From Parvularcula sp038745625 (GTDB taxonomy: Bacteria > Pseudomonadota > Alphaproteobacteria > Caulobacterales > Parvularculaceae): DNA of 12,818 nt. Under the pieces are notes generated by a model. That model made no database searches and was not told the DNA's origin. It was given only the letters and a program-made list of their open reading frames with translations. The translations under genes and the position numbers were made by a program. The stretch is taken from assembly GCA_038745625.1 (NCBI GenBank), contig JBCDLG010000089.1:1-12818 (forward strand), written 5' to 3'. This document shows positions 7,200 through 12,818 of the stretch, in pieces. The first letter of the stretch is position 1. Each line of letters opens with the position of its first letter.

Positions 7200-7575
7200 G
7201 CTCCAGACTCATAACCAGTAAATGACGGTCGCGGCGAGGCCATCAGCCGACAGGAACACATCGGCCCTTGGGTCACATCGCGTTCCGGTGCGGCGAAAGT
7301 CTCTCAGTCGCTAGGAATTGTCATTGGCTTTAAGTCGCCGAGGCTCTGTTTTAGGCGAATTCCCGCCAGTCGCCCAGAGACCGTTATGGGGCGAAGGTAG
7401 TCGCCCGAAGTTGGAACGTGGGCATCGATCCGCTTCTTGGTTCAAGAGAGTCTAATGGGGCTCGTCTCGATATTTTAAAACGAGTTTGAACCAAATTCCG
7501 CCGGTTTTCCGAGTTCGTTATTAGGGCACCTTCGCACCGAAGAGCCCAGTAACGTCATTTTGGGGGACCAATTCG
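7200..7575. other. 376-nt non-coding region upstream of the secreted PEP-CTERM-like gene
   Basis: I see no gene here on either strand. The stretch is structured: alternating complementary 5-mers (GGCGA and TCGCC) occur between 7292 and 7406, and a nested inverted repeat lies at 7437-7494. An AT-rich patch around 7471-7480 contains TTTTAAAA. One line (7441-7500) counts to only 40% GC, against over 60% in housekeeping genes. It may be a long leader, a regulatory region or an unannotated RNA. No convincing -35/-10 pair was found. Confidence 0.55.
7437..7494. repeat. Nested inverted repeat TTGGTTCAA ... TTGAACCAA
   Basis: A perfect 9-nt inverted repeat (7437-7445 and 7486-7494) encloses a second one, CTCGT (7461-7465) and ACGAG (7480-7484), with the palindrome TTTTAAAA inside it (7473-7480). 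As RNA it could form a stem with an asymmetric bulge. As DNA it could be a pair of operator half-sites. It ends about 80 nt before the ATG of the secreted protein. No T-run follows, so it does not look like an intrinsic terminator. Confidence 0.5.
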
Positions 7576-8217
7576 ATGCTTCTTAGATGTTTAACCTCGG
7601 CCGTCCTCGGTGTTTTCGCTTTCGGGAGCTCCGCTCTAGCGGCCAACTTGGTTGTCAACGGCGACTTCGAGTCTGGGAACAGCGGCTTCAGCTCAGACTT
7701 TTTGTTCACGACCAGCAATAGTCTTCCGGCCCAGTATACTGTCGGCACCAATCCGCGGGCTTGGAACCGTAACCTTCGCTCCTTCGGTGATAACACAACA
7801 GGCAGCGGCAATATGATGATTGTCAATGGCAGCCAGTCCGCCGGAGACGTCGTTTGGCGCCAGTCCATCGCCGTCAACCCCGGAACGAGCTATGACTTCA
7901 GCATGTTCGTGCGATCCGCATTCTCAGGAAGCGGTGACAGTCAGTTGCGGATCAACGGGGAGACCATTGGCGACGCATTTCTCGACGGCGATGTGAGCGA
8001 TTGGCTCGAGATCACCAGATCGTGGAGTTCTGGACTGAGCAGCACCGCCCTTATCGAAATAATTAACCTCGGGACGGCCTTTGGCGGGAACGACTTTGCG
8101 TTTGATGATATCTCATTTATCGCCGGAGACACGTCGGCAATACCTGTACCTGGGGCGGCGCTGCTGTTTGCTCCTGTCGCAGCTTTGGCGGCCTCCCGCA
8201 GGCGCAAGCTGCGCTGA
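7576..8217 (+). CDS. Secreted protein with PEP-CTERM-like C-terminal sorting signal
   Basis: This is a 213-aa protein with a clear Sec signal peptide, probably cleaved after the ALA at residues 20-22. The mature part starts NLVVNGDFESG and contains TYTVGT-like and GSGNMMIVNGS segments. Those are typical of beta-sandwich, carbohydrate-binding-like PEP-CTERM proteins of the kind that begin with NGDFESG. The last 26 residues (188-213) are a tripartite sorting tail: a proline motif IPVPGA, a hydrophobic helix, then RRRK. Family knowledge says such tails are processed by an exosortase or a related enzyme for surface export; that enzyme is not in this window. The ATG has a GGGGGA ribosome binding site about 8 nt upstream. 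Two sampled lines count to 50 and 55% GC, lower than the neighbouring core genes. It appears to be a single-gene unit converging on lysA. Ligand and role are unknown. Confidence 0.85.
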   Translation: MLLRCLTSAVLGVFAFGSSALAANLVVNGDFESGNSGFSSDFLFTTSNSLPAQYTVGTNPRAWNRNLRSFGDNTTGSGNMMIVNGSQSAGDVVWRQSIAVNPGTSYDFSMFVRSAFSGSGDSQLRINGETIGDAFLDGDVSDWLEITRSWSSGLSSTALIEIINLGTAFGGNDFAFDDISFIAGDTSAIPVPGAALLFAPVAALAASRRRKLR

Positions 8218-8222
8218 CCTGG

Positions 8223-8250
8223 GTCAGCCCGGTCCATGCGTCGGGCCGAC
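8223..8250. terminator. Candidate stem-loop after the secreted-protein gene, between convergent genes
   Basis: GTC-A-GCCCG (8223-8231) can pair with CGGGC-C-GAC (8242-8250). That gives eight base pairs with one mismatch and a 10-nt loop. It starts six nt after the stop codon. A competing hairpin, CTGAC/GTCAG (8213-8227), overlaps it. No T-run follows on either strand, so it may slow decay or assist termination rather than act as a standard intrinsic terminator. The rest of the convergent gap up to the lysA stop holds nothing I recognise. Confidence 0.4.
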
Positions 8251-8387
8251 TTGCCTCACTCGCGATACAGTTCTGGTCCGTTTGGGGGCGGTTTAGGTCG
8301 CTCGTGACGGTACGGCACGCCGGCAGTAAAGTGCGCGAAGCAGCCGTTCGTGTCGCTTATATTTCATACCATGAGTGGGGGCGGTCC

Positions 8388-9635
8388 CTAGGCCAGATCT
8401 GTCTCCAGGGCGAGCATCTCTTCATAACTCGGCCGTCGGCGGATGATCTTGTACTGATCCCCGTCGACCAGCACTTCGGGTACCAAAGGGCGCGAGTTGT
8501 ATTGCGATGCTTGCACCGCGCCGTAGGCGCCAGCTGTTCCAAAGGCGAGAAGATCGCCAGCCTCTGGCGCTCGAAGCGACGCATCAGCGGTGAACTGGTC
8601 CGTGCTCTCGCAGACCGGTCCGACGATCGTTATCGTCTCATCCTGGCCATCTTTTTCCGCACCCGGTAAAATCATATGTTGCGCGCCGTAGAGCGCTGGG
8701 CGGATGAGATCATTCATTGCCGCATCGACCACGGCAAAGCTCTTGGTTGTCTGCTTTTTTGTTAGGGTGATGCGCGTCAGGAGAATGCCCGCATTCCCTG
8801 CGATCACCCGGCCGGGCTCTAGGATCAGCTGCACACCGAGCGGCGCTGTGACCTTGGTCAGGCGCTCAGCATAAGCGGAGGGCAAGGGCGGGACCTCTCC
8901 ATCCTTATAAGGAACACCGAGGCCGCCACCAAGATCAAGGCGGCTGATGGCGAAACCCTCCGCACGAAGCTCTTCGACCAAGCCCACGGCCCGTTCCGCC
9001 GCGCGCTCAAACGGGTCGAGCGAGGTGATCTGCGAGCCGATATGAAGATCAAGGCCCGAGGGGTCGATGCCGGGAAGATCGCGCGCGAGCGCATAGCTTT
9101 CCAGCGCCCGGTCCCAAGGAATACCGAACTTATCATCCGCCTTGCCCGTTGAAATACTCGGGTGGGTTTCGGCATCCACGTCAGGATTGATGCGTAAGGC
9201 GACAGGCGCCGTTTTGCCCACCGCCTCGGCAACAGCCGACAGCATACGGAGTTCTGCTTCGCTTTCGACGTTGAACTGAAGAATACCGGCCTCAAGCGCA
9301 GCTTTGAGTTCCTCGCTGGTCTTGCCAACGCCGGAGAAAACGATCTTCTGCGGATCGATCCCAGCGCGCAAGGCACGCGTCAGCTCACCGCCAGAAACGA
9401 CGTCGGCGCCGAGGCCCTGCTCTTGCAAAAGGGTGAGAACGGAGAGATTGCTCAGCGCTTTGACCGAATAGGCGACCACCGTGCCATCAGGAAAAGGTTC
9501 TTTGAAGACGCGGGCGTGGCGCCGCAGGGTTGCCACGGAATAGATGTAGCAGGGGGTGCCAACCTCATCGGCGATGCGGCTGACTGGCACCTCTTCAGCA
9601 TAAAGAGCGCCATCACGGAGAGCAAAATGGTGCAT
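8388..9635 (-). CDS. lysA: Diaminopimelate decarboxylase
   Basis: LysA is a PLP-dependent decarboxylase of the alanine-racemase fold. It converts meso-diaminopimelate to L-lysine, the last step of the pathway that DapE serves. The protein is 415 aa, the usual size. The PLP lysine is K59 in AYSVKALSN. Other hallmarks are GADVVSGGEL, FNVESEAEL, RINPDVDAETH, LHIGSQI, the phosphate-binding DLGGGLG, LEPGR, the active-site CES segment and GAYGAVQASQYN near the end. The start is the ATG at 9635, giving MHHFALRDGALY. The same frame stays open a further 540 nt upstream, but that stretch runs through lptM and antisense to the tlpA-like gene. lptM ends 8 nt upstream, so the two are co-transcribed. Confidence 0.97.
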   Translation of the reverse strand: MHHFALRDGALYAEEVPVSRIADEVGTPCYIYSVATLRRHARVFKEPFPDGTVVAYSVKALSNLSVLTLLQEQGLGADVVSGGELTRALRAGIDPQKIVFSGVGKTSEELKAALEAGILQFNVESEAELRMLSAVAEAVGKTAPVALRINPDVDAETHPSISTGKADDKFGIPWDRALESYALARDLPGIDPSGLDLHIGSQITSLDPFERAAERAVGLVEELRAEGFAISRLDLGGGLGVPYKDGEVPPLPSAYAERLTKVTAPLGVQLILEPGRVIAGNAGILLTRITLTKKQTTKSFAVVDAAMNDLIRPALYGAQHMILPGAEKDGQDETITIVGPVCESTDQFTADASLRAPEAGDLLAFGTAGAYGAVQASQYNSRPLVPEVLVDGDQYKIIRRRPSYEEMLALETDLA

Positions 9636-9643
9636 AGCAGTCT

Positions 9644-9769
9644 CTAGTTCGCCTGGGCGCTGGCAGCGTCGTTCTCTGGCGGGGGCGGGGGCACGTCGAG
9701 GGGCGCGCGCTTCCCGCAAGAAACGGCCATCACAAGGGCGAAGAGGAGGGCAGAAAGACGACTGATCAT
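9644..9769 (-). CDS. lptM: LptM-like small lipoprotein
   Basis: This is a 41-aa protein with a hydrophobic signal segment (LSALLFALVMAV) and a lipobox, A-V-S-C, with the acylated cysteine at C18. The mature peptide is short and proline-rich: CGKRAPLDVPPPPPEN. The C-G-x-x-x-P-L pattern just after lipidation is the signature of LptM (formerly YifL). LptM helps mature the LptDE lipopolysaccharide translocon in the outer membrane of enterobacteria. Its position immediately upstream of lysA (8-nt gap) is the position small lipoprotein genes of this type occupy in many Proteobacteria. The gene was identified by translating the minus strand by hand. The function is transferred from the family and not shown here. 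Confidence 0.82.
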   Translation of the reverse strand: MISRLSALLFALVMAVSCGKRAPLDVPPPPPENDAASAQAN

Positions 9770-9786
9770 TGCGGCGCCCTAGCACG

Positions 9787-9815
9787 TGGTCAGTCGGCTC
9801 CCAAGACAGCATAAT
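9787..9815 (+). promoter_or_regulatory. Candidate sigma-70-type promoter of the tlpA-like gene
   Basis: TGGTCA (9787-9792) and CATAAT (9810-9815) are separated by 17 nt, and match the -35 and -10 consensus at four and five positions. Transcription would begin near 9822. That leaves a short leader with a strong AAGGAGG ribosome binding site (9828-9834) 8 nt before the ATG at 9843. The same 73-nt gap must also hold the lptM-lysA promoter on the other strand, which I could not place. Confidence 0.42.
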
Positions 9816-9842
9816 GGCGCTTAAGATAAGGAGGCCATCAGC

Positions 9843-10472
9843 ATGGCTTGGATCAAGGCGCAGTTCGCGGCGTTGCGGCAGCCCATGGGGCTGATGCGGC
9901 TGATGCTCATCATCGGTGGGCTTTGGGCGACCTATGCTTTGCTGTCGGCGACCTATGCGCCGCCCAAGCCGTGGGAGAGCTCGGCGCCGGTCTACGCGGT
10001 GGGCGAGATGGCAAAGCTTGAGCGGATCTATCCCGCCCCGAAGATGCCGGGGGTGCGTTTGAAGCGGGGGGACGACACGGTGCGTCTGGGCGACTACGCC
10101 CAAGGTGTTCCCCTCGTGGTCAACCTTTGGGCGACCTGGTGTGCGCCATGCTTGGAGGAGCTGCCAGCGCTCCAAAAGATGGAACAGGAGCTGGGCGGCC
10201 GGGTGAAGGTGGTGGCCGTCGCTCTGGAGGGCGGTGACGGTTCGGCGCAGCGGGCGATGCTCGCCAAAGTTGGCGCAGAGAAGCTCACCTTTATTCAGGA
10301 CCCCACGCTATCCCTGATGGGGGAATACGGACGGGATCTGCAGCTGCCCCTCACGATCCTTTACGATGGACGCGGACGAGAAGTGGCACGACTAACGGGC
10401 GCCGCTGACTGGGGCTCACCCGAAGCGCTGCGCCTTTTGAAGGCGATCGCTTCGGGCAGTTATCCGAACTAG
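9843..10472 (+). CDS. tlpA: TlpA-family membrane-anchored thiol-disulfide oxidoreductase
   Basis: This is a 209-aa protein with an N-terminal membrane anchor (about residues 16-36) and a periplasmic thioredoxin-fold domain. The active site is W-C-A-P-C with C100 and C103, inside VVNLWATWCAPCLEELP. The cis-proline loop is present as LPLTILYDGRG. Proteins of this type reduce disulfides in the periplasm, for example during cytochrome c or cytochrome oxidase assembly; the actual partner cannot be told from sequence. It is preceded by a near-perfect ribosome binding site (AAGGAGG). It is divergent from lptM-lysA, an arrangement often seen in alphaproteobacteria, although there argH usually lies between. 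It converges on the esterase gene. The family is certain; the symbol reflects family and context. Confidence 0.88.
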   Translation: MAWIKAQFAALRQPMGLMRLMLIIGGLWATYALLSATYAPPKPWESSAPVYAVGEMAKLERIYPAPKMPGVRLKRGDDTVRLGDYAQGVPLVVNLWATWCAPCLEELPALQKMEQELGGRVKVVAVALEGGDGSAQRAMLAKVGAEKLTFIQDPTLSLMGEYGRDLQLPLTILYDGRGREVARLTGAADWGSPEALRLLKAIASGSYPN

Positions 10473-10504
10473 CCGACGCGCTGCCGAATGAGGGTGTAGG
10501 GTCG

Positions 10505-11350
10505 TTACTGGCCTGAAAAAATGTACCCAAGCCCACCACGCATTCCGGGCGCGCGTGTCTCCATGTGATCCGCTTCTGGGTGTTTGTCCGAACCCCACTG
10601 GAACGTATCCGGCGCCTCTTCCGACAAGAGGACGAGCAGCTCATCAAATGTGTCCTGCCACCAAGGCTCATTCCCCATGACCACAAAAAGAGAAGTATCC
10701 AGGGTGGGATGATCCTCAAAGGTCTGTTTGATGCGTGGAAAGAAGTATTCGACCCACTCTGGATCAAGGCCGGGGCTCTGCGCCATGTACCCGTCGAAAA
10801 GTTCGGGTTTTTCTGTGAAAGCAAAGAGCGTGAAGAGCCCGCCAAAGGAGTGGCCTGAGAAAACTCTGTAGGAGGATGTTCGATACTCACTCTCGATGAA
10901 CGGCAGAACCTCATGCTCAATTGATTTGAGGAACTGACTGGCCATGCCGTCGCGGCGCGCCTCTGAGTTCTTCGGCAAATAGTCCCTCTGCCTGGTCTCG
11001 CCGGCGTGAAGGCCGACGATGATGATCTCGGGCATGCTGTTCGATGCGACGAGATCACCGACAATTGCCGTTGCCATCTCCGTGTTGTTCTGGCCATCGA
11101 GAATGTAAATGACTGGATAGTTGCGGTCCGGAGCGTCCTGATAGCTGGGCGGTAACTGCACACTGATCATACGTTCTTGGTCCGGATAGGTAGATTGTAA
11201 CGTGTGCGTATGAAGGGCGCCATGTGGCTGTGTTGCAACACCGGCTTGGCTGCTTTCGAAGAGCCCAAGGAGACTAAGGGAAAGGAAGAGGCTGGCCAGT
11301 CTCGGCCAAATACAATCTGTAGGCAACTTTTTTGTAAAAGAGAGGCACAT
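10505..11350 (-). CDS. Secreted alpha/beta-hydrolase, putative esterase (Esterase-D/IroE-like family)
   Basis: This is a 281-aa protein. Its N-terminus resembles a signal peptide, with a basic start, hydrophobic residues 18-31 and probable cleavage after SQA near residue 36. The mature part is an alpha/beta hydrolase: PVIYILDGQ on the central strand, IIIVGLHAGETRQRDY, and the nucleophile elbow SGHSFGG with S168. The fall-off at SDKHPEADHMETR supplies candidate catalytic H262 (or H257). This order matches the putative esterase family (PF00756), which includes siderophore esterases and antigen 85-type acyltransferases. The substrate is unknown; no siderophore genes are nearby. No ribosome binding site is visible. 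Four sampled 60-nt lines average about 48% GC, far below neighbouring lysA, so the gene may have been acquired by transfer. It converges on the tlpA-like gene, with a 32-nt gap. Confidence 0.85.
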   Translation of the reverse strand: MCLSFTKKLPTDCIWPRLASLFLSLSLLGLFESSQAGVATQPHGALHTHTLQSTYPDQERMISVQLPPSYQDAPDRNYPVIYILDGQNNTEMATAIVGDLVASNSMPEIIIVGLHAGETRQRDYLPKNSEARRDGMASQFLKSIEHEVLPFIESEYRTSSYRVFSGHSFGGLFTLFAFTEKPELFDGYMAQSPGLDPEWVEYFFPRIKQTFEDHPTLDTSLFVVMGNEPWWQDTFDELLVLLSEEAPDTFQWGSDKHPEADHMETRAPGMRGGLGYIFSGQ

Positions 11351-11416
11351 GAACTTGGCGTGGCATGACTGCTCTAGTGTGTCTACGGAGATGCCGGCTT
11401 GTGACTTATCCTTAAC

Positions 11417-11932
11417 CTAGCGAGATGTCTCACGGATAAAGGCCGACAGCGGACGAAATGCTTCGACGATGGCGGCGTAGACTTCGCGTTTGAACGGCAC
11501 GATCAGCTCTTCCAGCTCATCAAGATCAGCCCAGCGCCAGCGCTCAAACTCAGCCGGCAGATGAACGTTGAGGTTCACCTCGCTGTCCTCGCCCTCGAAC
11601 AGCATCGCAACCCATTTCTGCCGCTGGCCGCGCCACGTTTTGTTGCCGCGCTGGCGATATTGCGGTGGGAAGTCATAGGCGAGCCAGCCAGGTGTGCTCA
11701 TCAAAAGGCGGGCCGATGTGATACCGGTCTCTTCTTCCAGCTCGCGGAAGGCTGCCTCGGTCACATTTTCACCCTTGTCGATGCCCCCTTGCGGCATCTG
11801 CCAGCGATAGGGGTTCACCTCCCGGGTGCCGGGGGCAGTGAGGCGTTCGCCGAGCCAGACCTGGCCATCTTTGTTGAAAACGCAAATGCCAACATTCGGG
11901 CGGTACTCATCGAGTGTGGGAAGTTCCTTCAT
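11417..11932 (-). CDS. rppH: RNA pyrophosphohydrolase (Nudix hydrolase)
   Basis: RppH converts 5'-triphosphate RNA ends to monophosphate, which can trigger RNase E-dependent mRNA decay. The 171-aa protein starts with YRPNVGICVFN and carries the residues around WQMPQGGID that distinguish RppH from other Nudix enzymes. The complete Nudix box runs from G49 to I71 and includes the metal-binding R-E-L-E-E-E run. WRGQRQKWVAMLF further on is also typical of RppH. Alphaproteobacterial family members act on dinucleoside polyphosphates as well as RNA. The start codon at 11932 gives MKELPTLDEYRP. No clear ribosome binding site is visible, and an upstream small gene ends 12 nt away, so coupling is possible. 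Confidence 0.94.
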   Translation of the reverse strand: MKELPTLDEYRPNVGICVFNKDGQVWLGERLTAPGTREVNPYRWQMPQGGIDKGENVTEAAFRELEEETGITSARLLMSTPGWLAYDFPPQYRQRGNKTWRGQRQKWVAMLFEGEDSEVNLNVHLPAEFERWRWADLDELEELIVPFKREVYAAIVEAFRPLSAFIRETSR

Positions 11933-11944
11933 TCCCGCGTCTGT

Positions 11945-12187
11945 TCACGATCTGCCGGGGCGCGGCAAGCTCCGATCGGCCTCGATGGGTGCGTAGCGTT
12001 CAGCCTCTCCATCGATATCGATGACGATGTAAGGGATGGTCTCCACGGTCGGTTCCCGCCCGGTGATCAGAAGAAGCGGCAGTGCCGCGGCCATCACCAT
12101 CAACGCGAGGGCCGCTGCGATCGGCGAGATCGCGGCCTTCAGCGTCTTAATTTGAAACGAAACGTGCCTCATTGCAGTCTTGGCCAT
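11945..12187 (-). CDS. Hypothetical small single-span membrane protein upstream of rppH
   Basis: This is an 80-aa protein of unknown function. A basic N-terminus is followed by one strong hydrophobic segment (about residues 21-42, rich in Ala, Leu, Met). A short, acidic, presumably periplasmic tail follows, TVETIPYIVIDIDGEAERY, ending in RSLPRPGRS. A second in-frame ATG five codons in (12172) is an equally plausible start. Neither has a good ribosome binding site. It precedes rppH by 12 nt and is divergent from the AMP-binding gene, so it would be the first gene of a two-gene unit. It could also be a remnant of a larger envelope protein. A longer open frame on the opposite strand (11561-12232) looks like a shadow of this gene and rppH. 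Confidence 0.6.
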   Translation of the reverse strand: MAKTAMRHVSFQIKTLKAAISPIAAALALMVMAAALPLLLITGREPTVETIPYIVIDIDGEAERYAPIEADRSLPRPGRS

Positions 12188-12257
12188 CGGTCAGCTGTGT
12201 GCCTCATTGAAGGGTTCGTCCAGAACGCCTAAGCCTCAGCGGATCAGTTTAGAATCC

Positions 12258-12263
12258 GGGAGG
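12258..12263 (+). promoter_or_regulatory. Ribosome binding site fixing the GTG start of the AMP-binding gene
   Basis: GGGAGG lies 6 nt before the GTG at 12270 and supports this non-ATG start. A small hairpin, CGGAT (12240-12244) with ATCCG (12254-12258), ends on the first G of the site, so it could slightly affect access. Confidence 0.55.
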
Positions 12264-12269
12264 GGTTTC

Positions 12270-12818
12270 GTGGACGCCGCGATCGAAACAAAGCAGAGCA
12301 AGGTTAACGAAGCTGCGCCGGACGGCGATGAAAAGCTCGTGGCCGCCGCCGAACAGCGCGAAATCGTAGCAGCCGAAAAGGCCAGAAAGGCAGCGGCTAA
12401 GCGGTCTCGGCGCCGGGTTTGGGCCCGCTCGCGCTCGACCGTGATTGCTAAGGTCATTGAAACCAAGGGCCGGATTGGCGGTAAGGCGTTGGCCTTTGTG
12501 GAGCCCGATGGCCGGGAGATCTCCTACAAGGATGTCGTGCGCGGCGCGTTTGCGCTGGCCAGCGCCTTTGGCAAATTCACCAAGCGCAAAGAGAATGTCG
12601 GCGTTTTGTTGCCGACCAGCGCTGGCGGTGTGATCACCCTGCTTGCGCTGCATGTCGGTGGCCGCGTGCCAGCGATGCTCAATTTCACAGCTGGCGAGAA
12701 AGCGCTGTTTTCCGCGCTTGAGACGGCTGACATCAAGCACATCATCACCTCGTCGAAGTTCATTGAGGTGGGCGGTCTTGAGGGCCTGGTCGATGCGCTG
12801 TCGTCGAAAGCCCAGATC
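12270..12818 (+). CDS. AMP-binding acyl-ACP/acyl-CoA synthetase-like protein, 3'-truncated by window edge
   Basis: The first 183 codons of an adenylate-forming enzyme are visible, with no stop before the edge. The stretch NVGVLLPTSAGGVITLLAL followed by GRVPAMLNFTAGEK closely resembles the AMP-binding half of Aas (2-acylglycerophosphoethanolamine acyltransferase/acyl-ACP synthetase), as does the IKHIITSSKFIE segment. Such enzymes activate fatty acids with ATP for phospholipid repair or acyl carrier protein loading. The bifunctional Aas carries an acyltransferase domain before this region. Here the first 60 residues are instead a charged Ala/Lys/Glu/Arg-rich stretch, so this is probably a stand-alone synthetase. 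The catalytic motifs (the Ser/Thr/Gly-rich phosphate loop and the C-terminal lysine) lie beyond the window. The GTG start is chosen from its ribosome binding site. It is divergent from the small membrane protein/rppH unit. Confidence 0.82.
   Translation, partial: MDAAIETKQSKVNEAAPDGDEKLVAAAEQREIVAAEKARKAAAKRSRRRVWARSRSTVIAKVIETKGRIGGKALAFVEPDGREISYKDVVRGAFALASAFGKFTKRKENVGVLLPTSAGGVITLLALHVGGRVPAMLNFTAGEKALFSALETADIKHIITSSKFIEVGGLEGLVDALSSKAQI

Noticed and set aside
7253..7286. GGAAC ... CGTT resembling a stress sigma factor (EcfG-type) promoter
   Set aside because: The spacing of 23 nt is too long for that promoter class. A second GGAAC at 7413 also pairs only at 22 nt.
8223..8250. Intrinsic terminator in the strict sense
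   Set aside because: The stem is good but no T-run follows on either strand, so it is kept only as a candidate stem-loop.
9636..10175. 180-codon upstream extension of lysA in the same frame
   Set aside because: LysA begins normally at 9635. The extension overlaps the lptM lipoprotein and runs antisense to the tlpA-like gene.
10565..10858. 97-codon plus-strand frame inside the esterase gene
   Set aside because: It is antisense to a protein with a signal peptide and GHSFGG nucleophile motif, with no independent support.
11561..12232. 223-codon open frame on the plus strand
   Set aside because: It is antisense to rppH, whose Nudix box is complete, and to the small membrane protein. It has no family motif.
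1..12818. tRNA, rRNA, CRISPR, insertion sequence or defence island
   Set aside because: No cloverleaf-like sequence, regular direct repeats, transposase motif or known defence gene was found in any gap or frame. The gene content is ordinary housekeeping.

Overview
The window reads as an alphaproteobacterial chromosome segment. The basis is about 60-68% GC in the housekeeping genes, the cluster def-fmt-truA beside dapE with a divergent RmuC-type gene, lptM-lysA opposite a tlpA-type thioredoxin, and an RppH of the alphaproteobacterial type. The PEP-CTERM-like tail on one secreted protein suggests a marine, possibly Parvularcula/Hyphomonas-like lineage, but that genus-level guess is weak. Almost everything is chromosomal housekeeping. 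I see no CRISPR array, transposase, phage module or obvious new defence system.

Left block (1-4977). On the plus strand are the C-terminal two thirds of a SelO protein AMPylase (cut by the window edge), dapE, and a small multi-spanning membrane protein that overlaps dapE by 4 nt. This block converges on a compact minus-strand operon, def-fmt-truA, whose genes are spaced by 5 nt or overlap by 4 nt. Def and Fmt handle the N-formyl-methionine cycle, and TruA modifies tRNA. The def promoter suggests a leaderless mRNA.

Middle block (4978-8390). Divergent from def is a long membrane-anchored coiled-coil protein that aligns, from memory, with the RmuC core. Its expected nuclease D-x-K motif reads D-G-R, and it carries a long acidic linker. 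A 376-nt non-coding stretch with unusual inverted repeats follows. It leads into a secreted protein with a signal peptide and a VPxPGA/PEP-CTERM-like sorting tail, in DNA of lower GC.

Right block (8388-12818). On the minus strand, lptM (a 41-aa lipoprotein) and lysA form an operon divergent from a tlpA-like gene. In many relatives argH sits at the head of this operon, and it is absent here. A markedly AT-richer secreted esterase gene follows, then rppH with a small membrane protein upstream of it. The window ends inside a plus-strand AMP-binding (acyl-ACP/acyl-CoA synthetase-like) gene. DapE and LysA together represent the meso-diaminopimelate/lysine pathway, encoded at two separate loci here.
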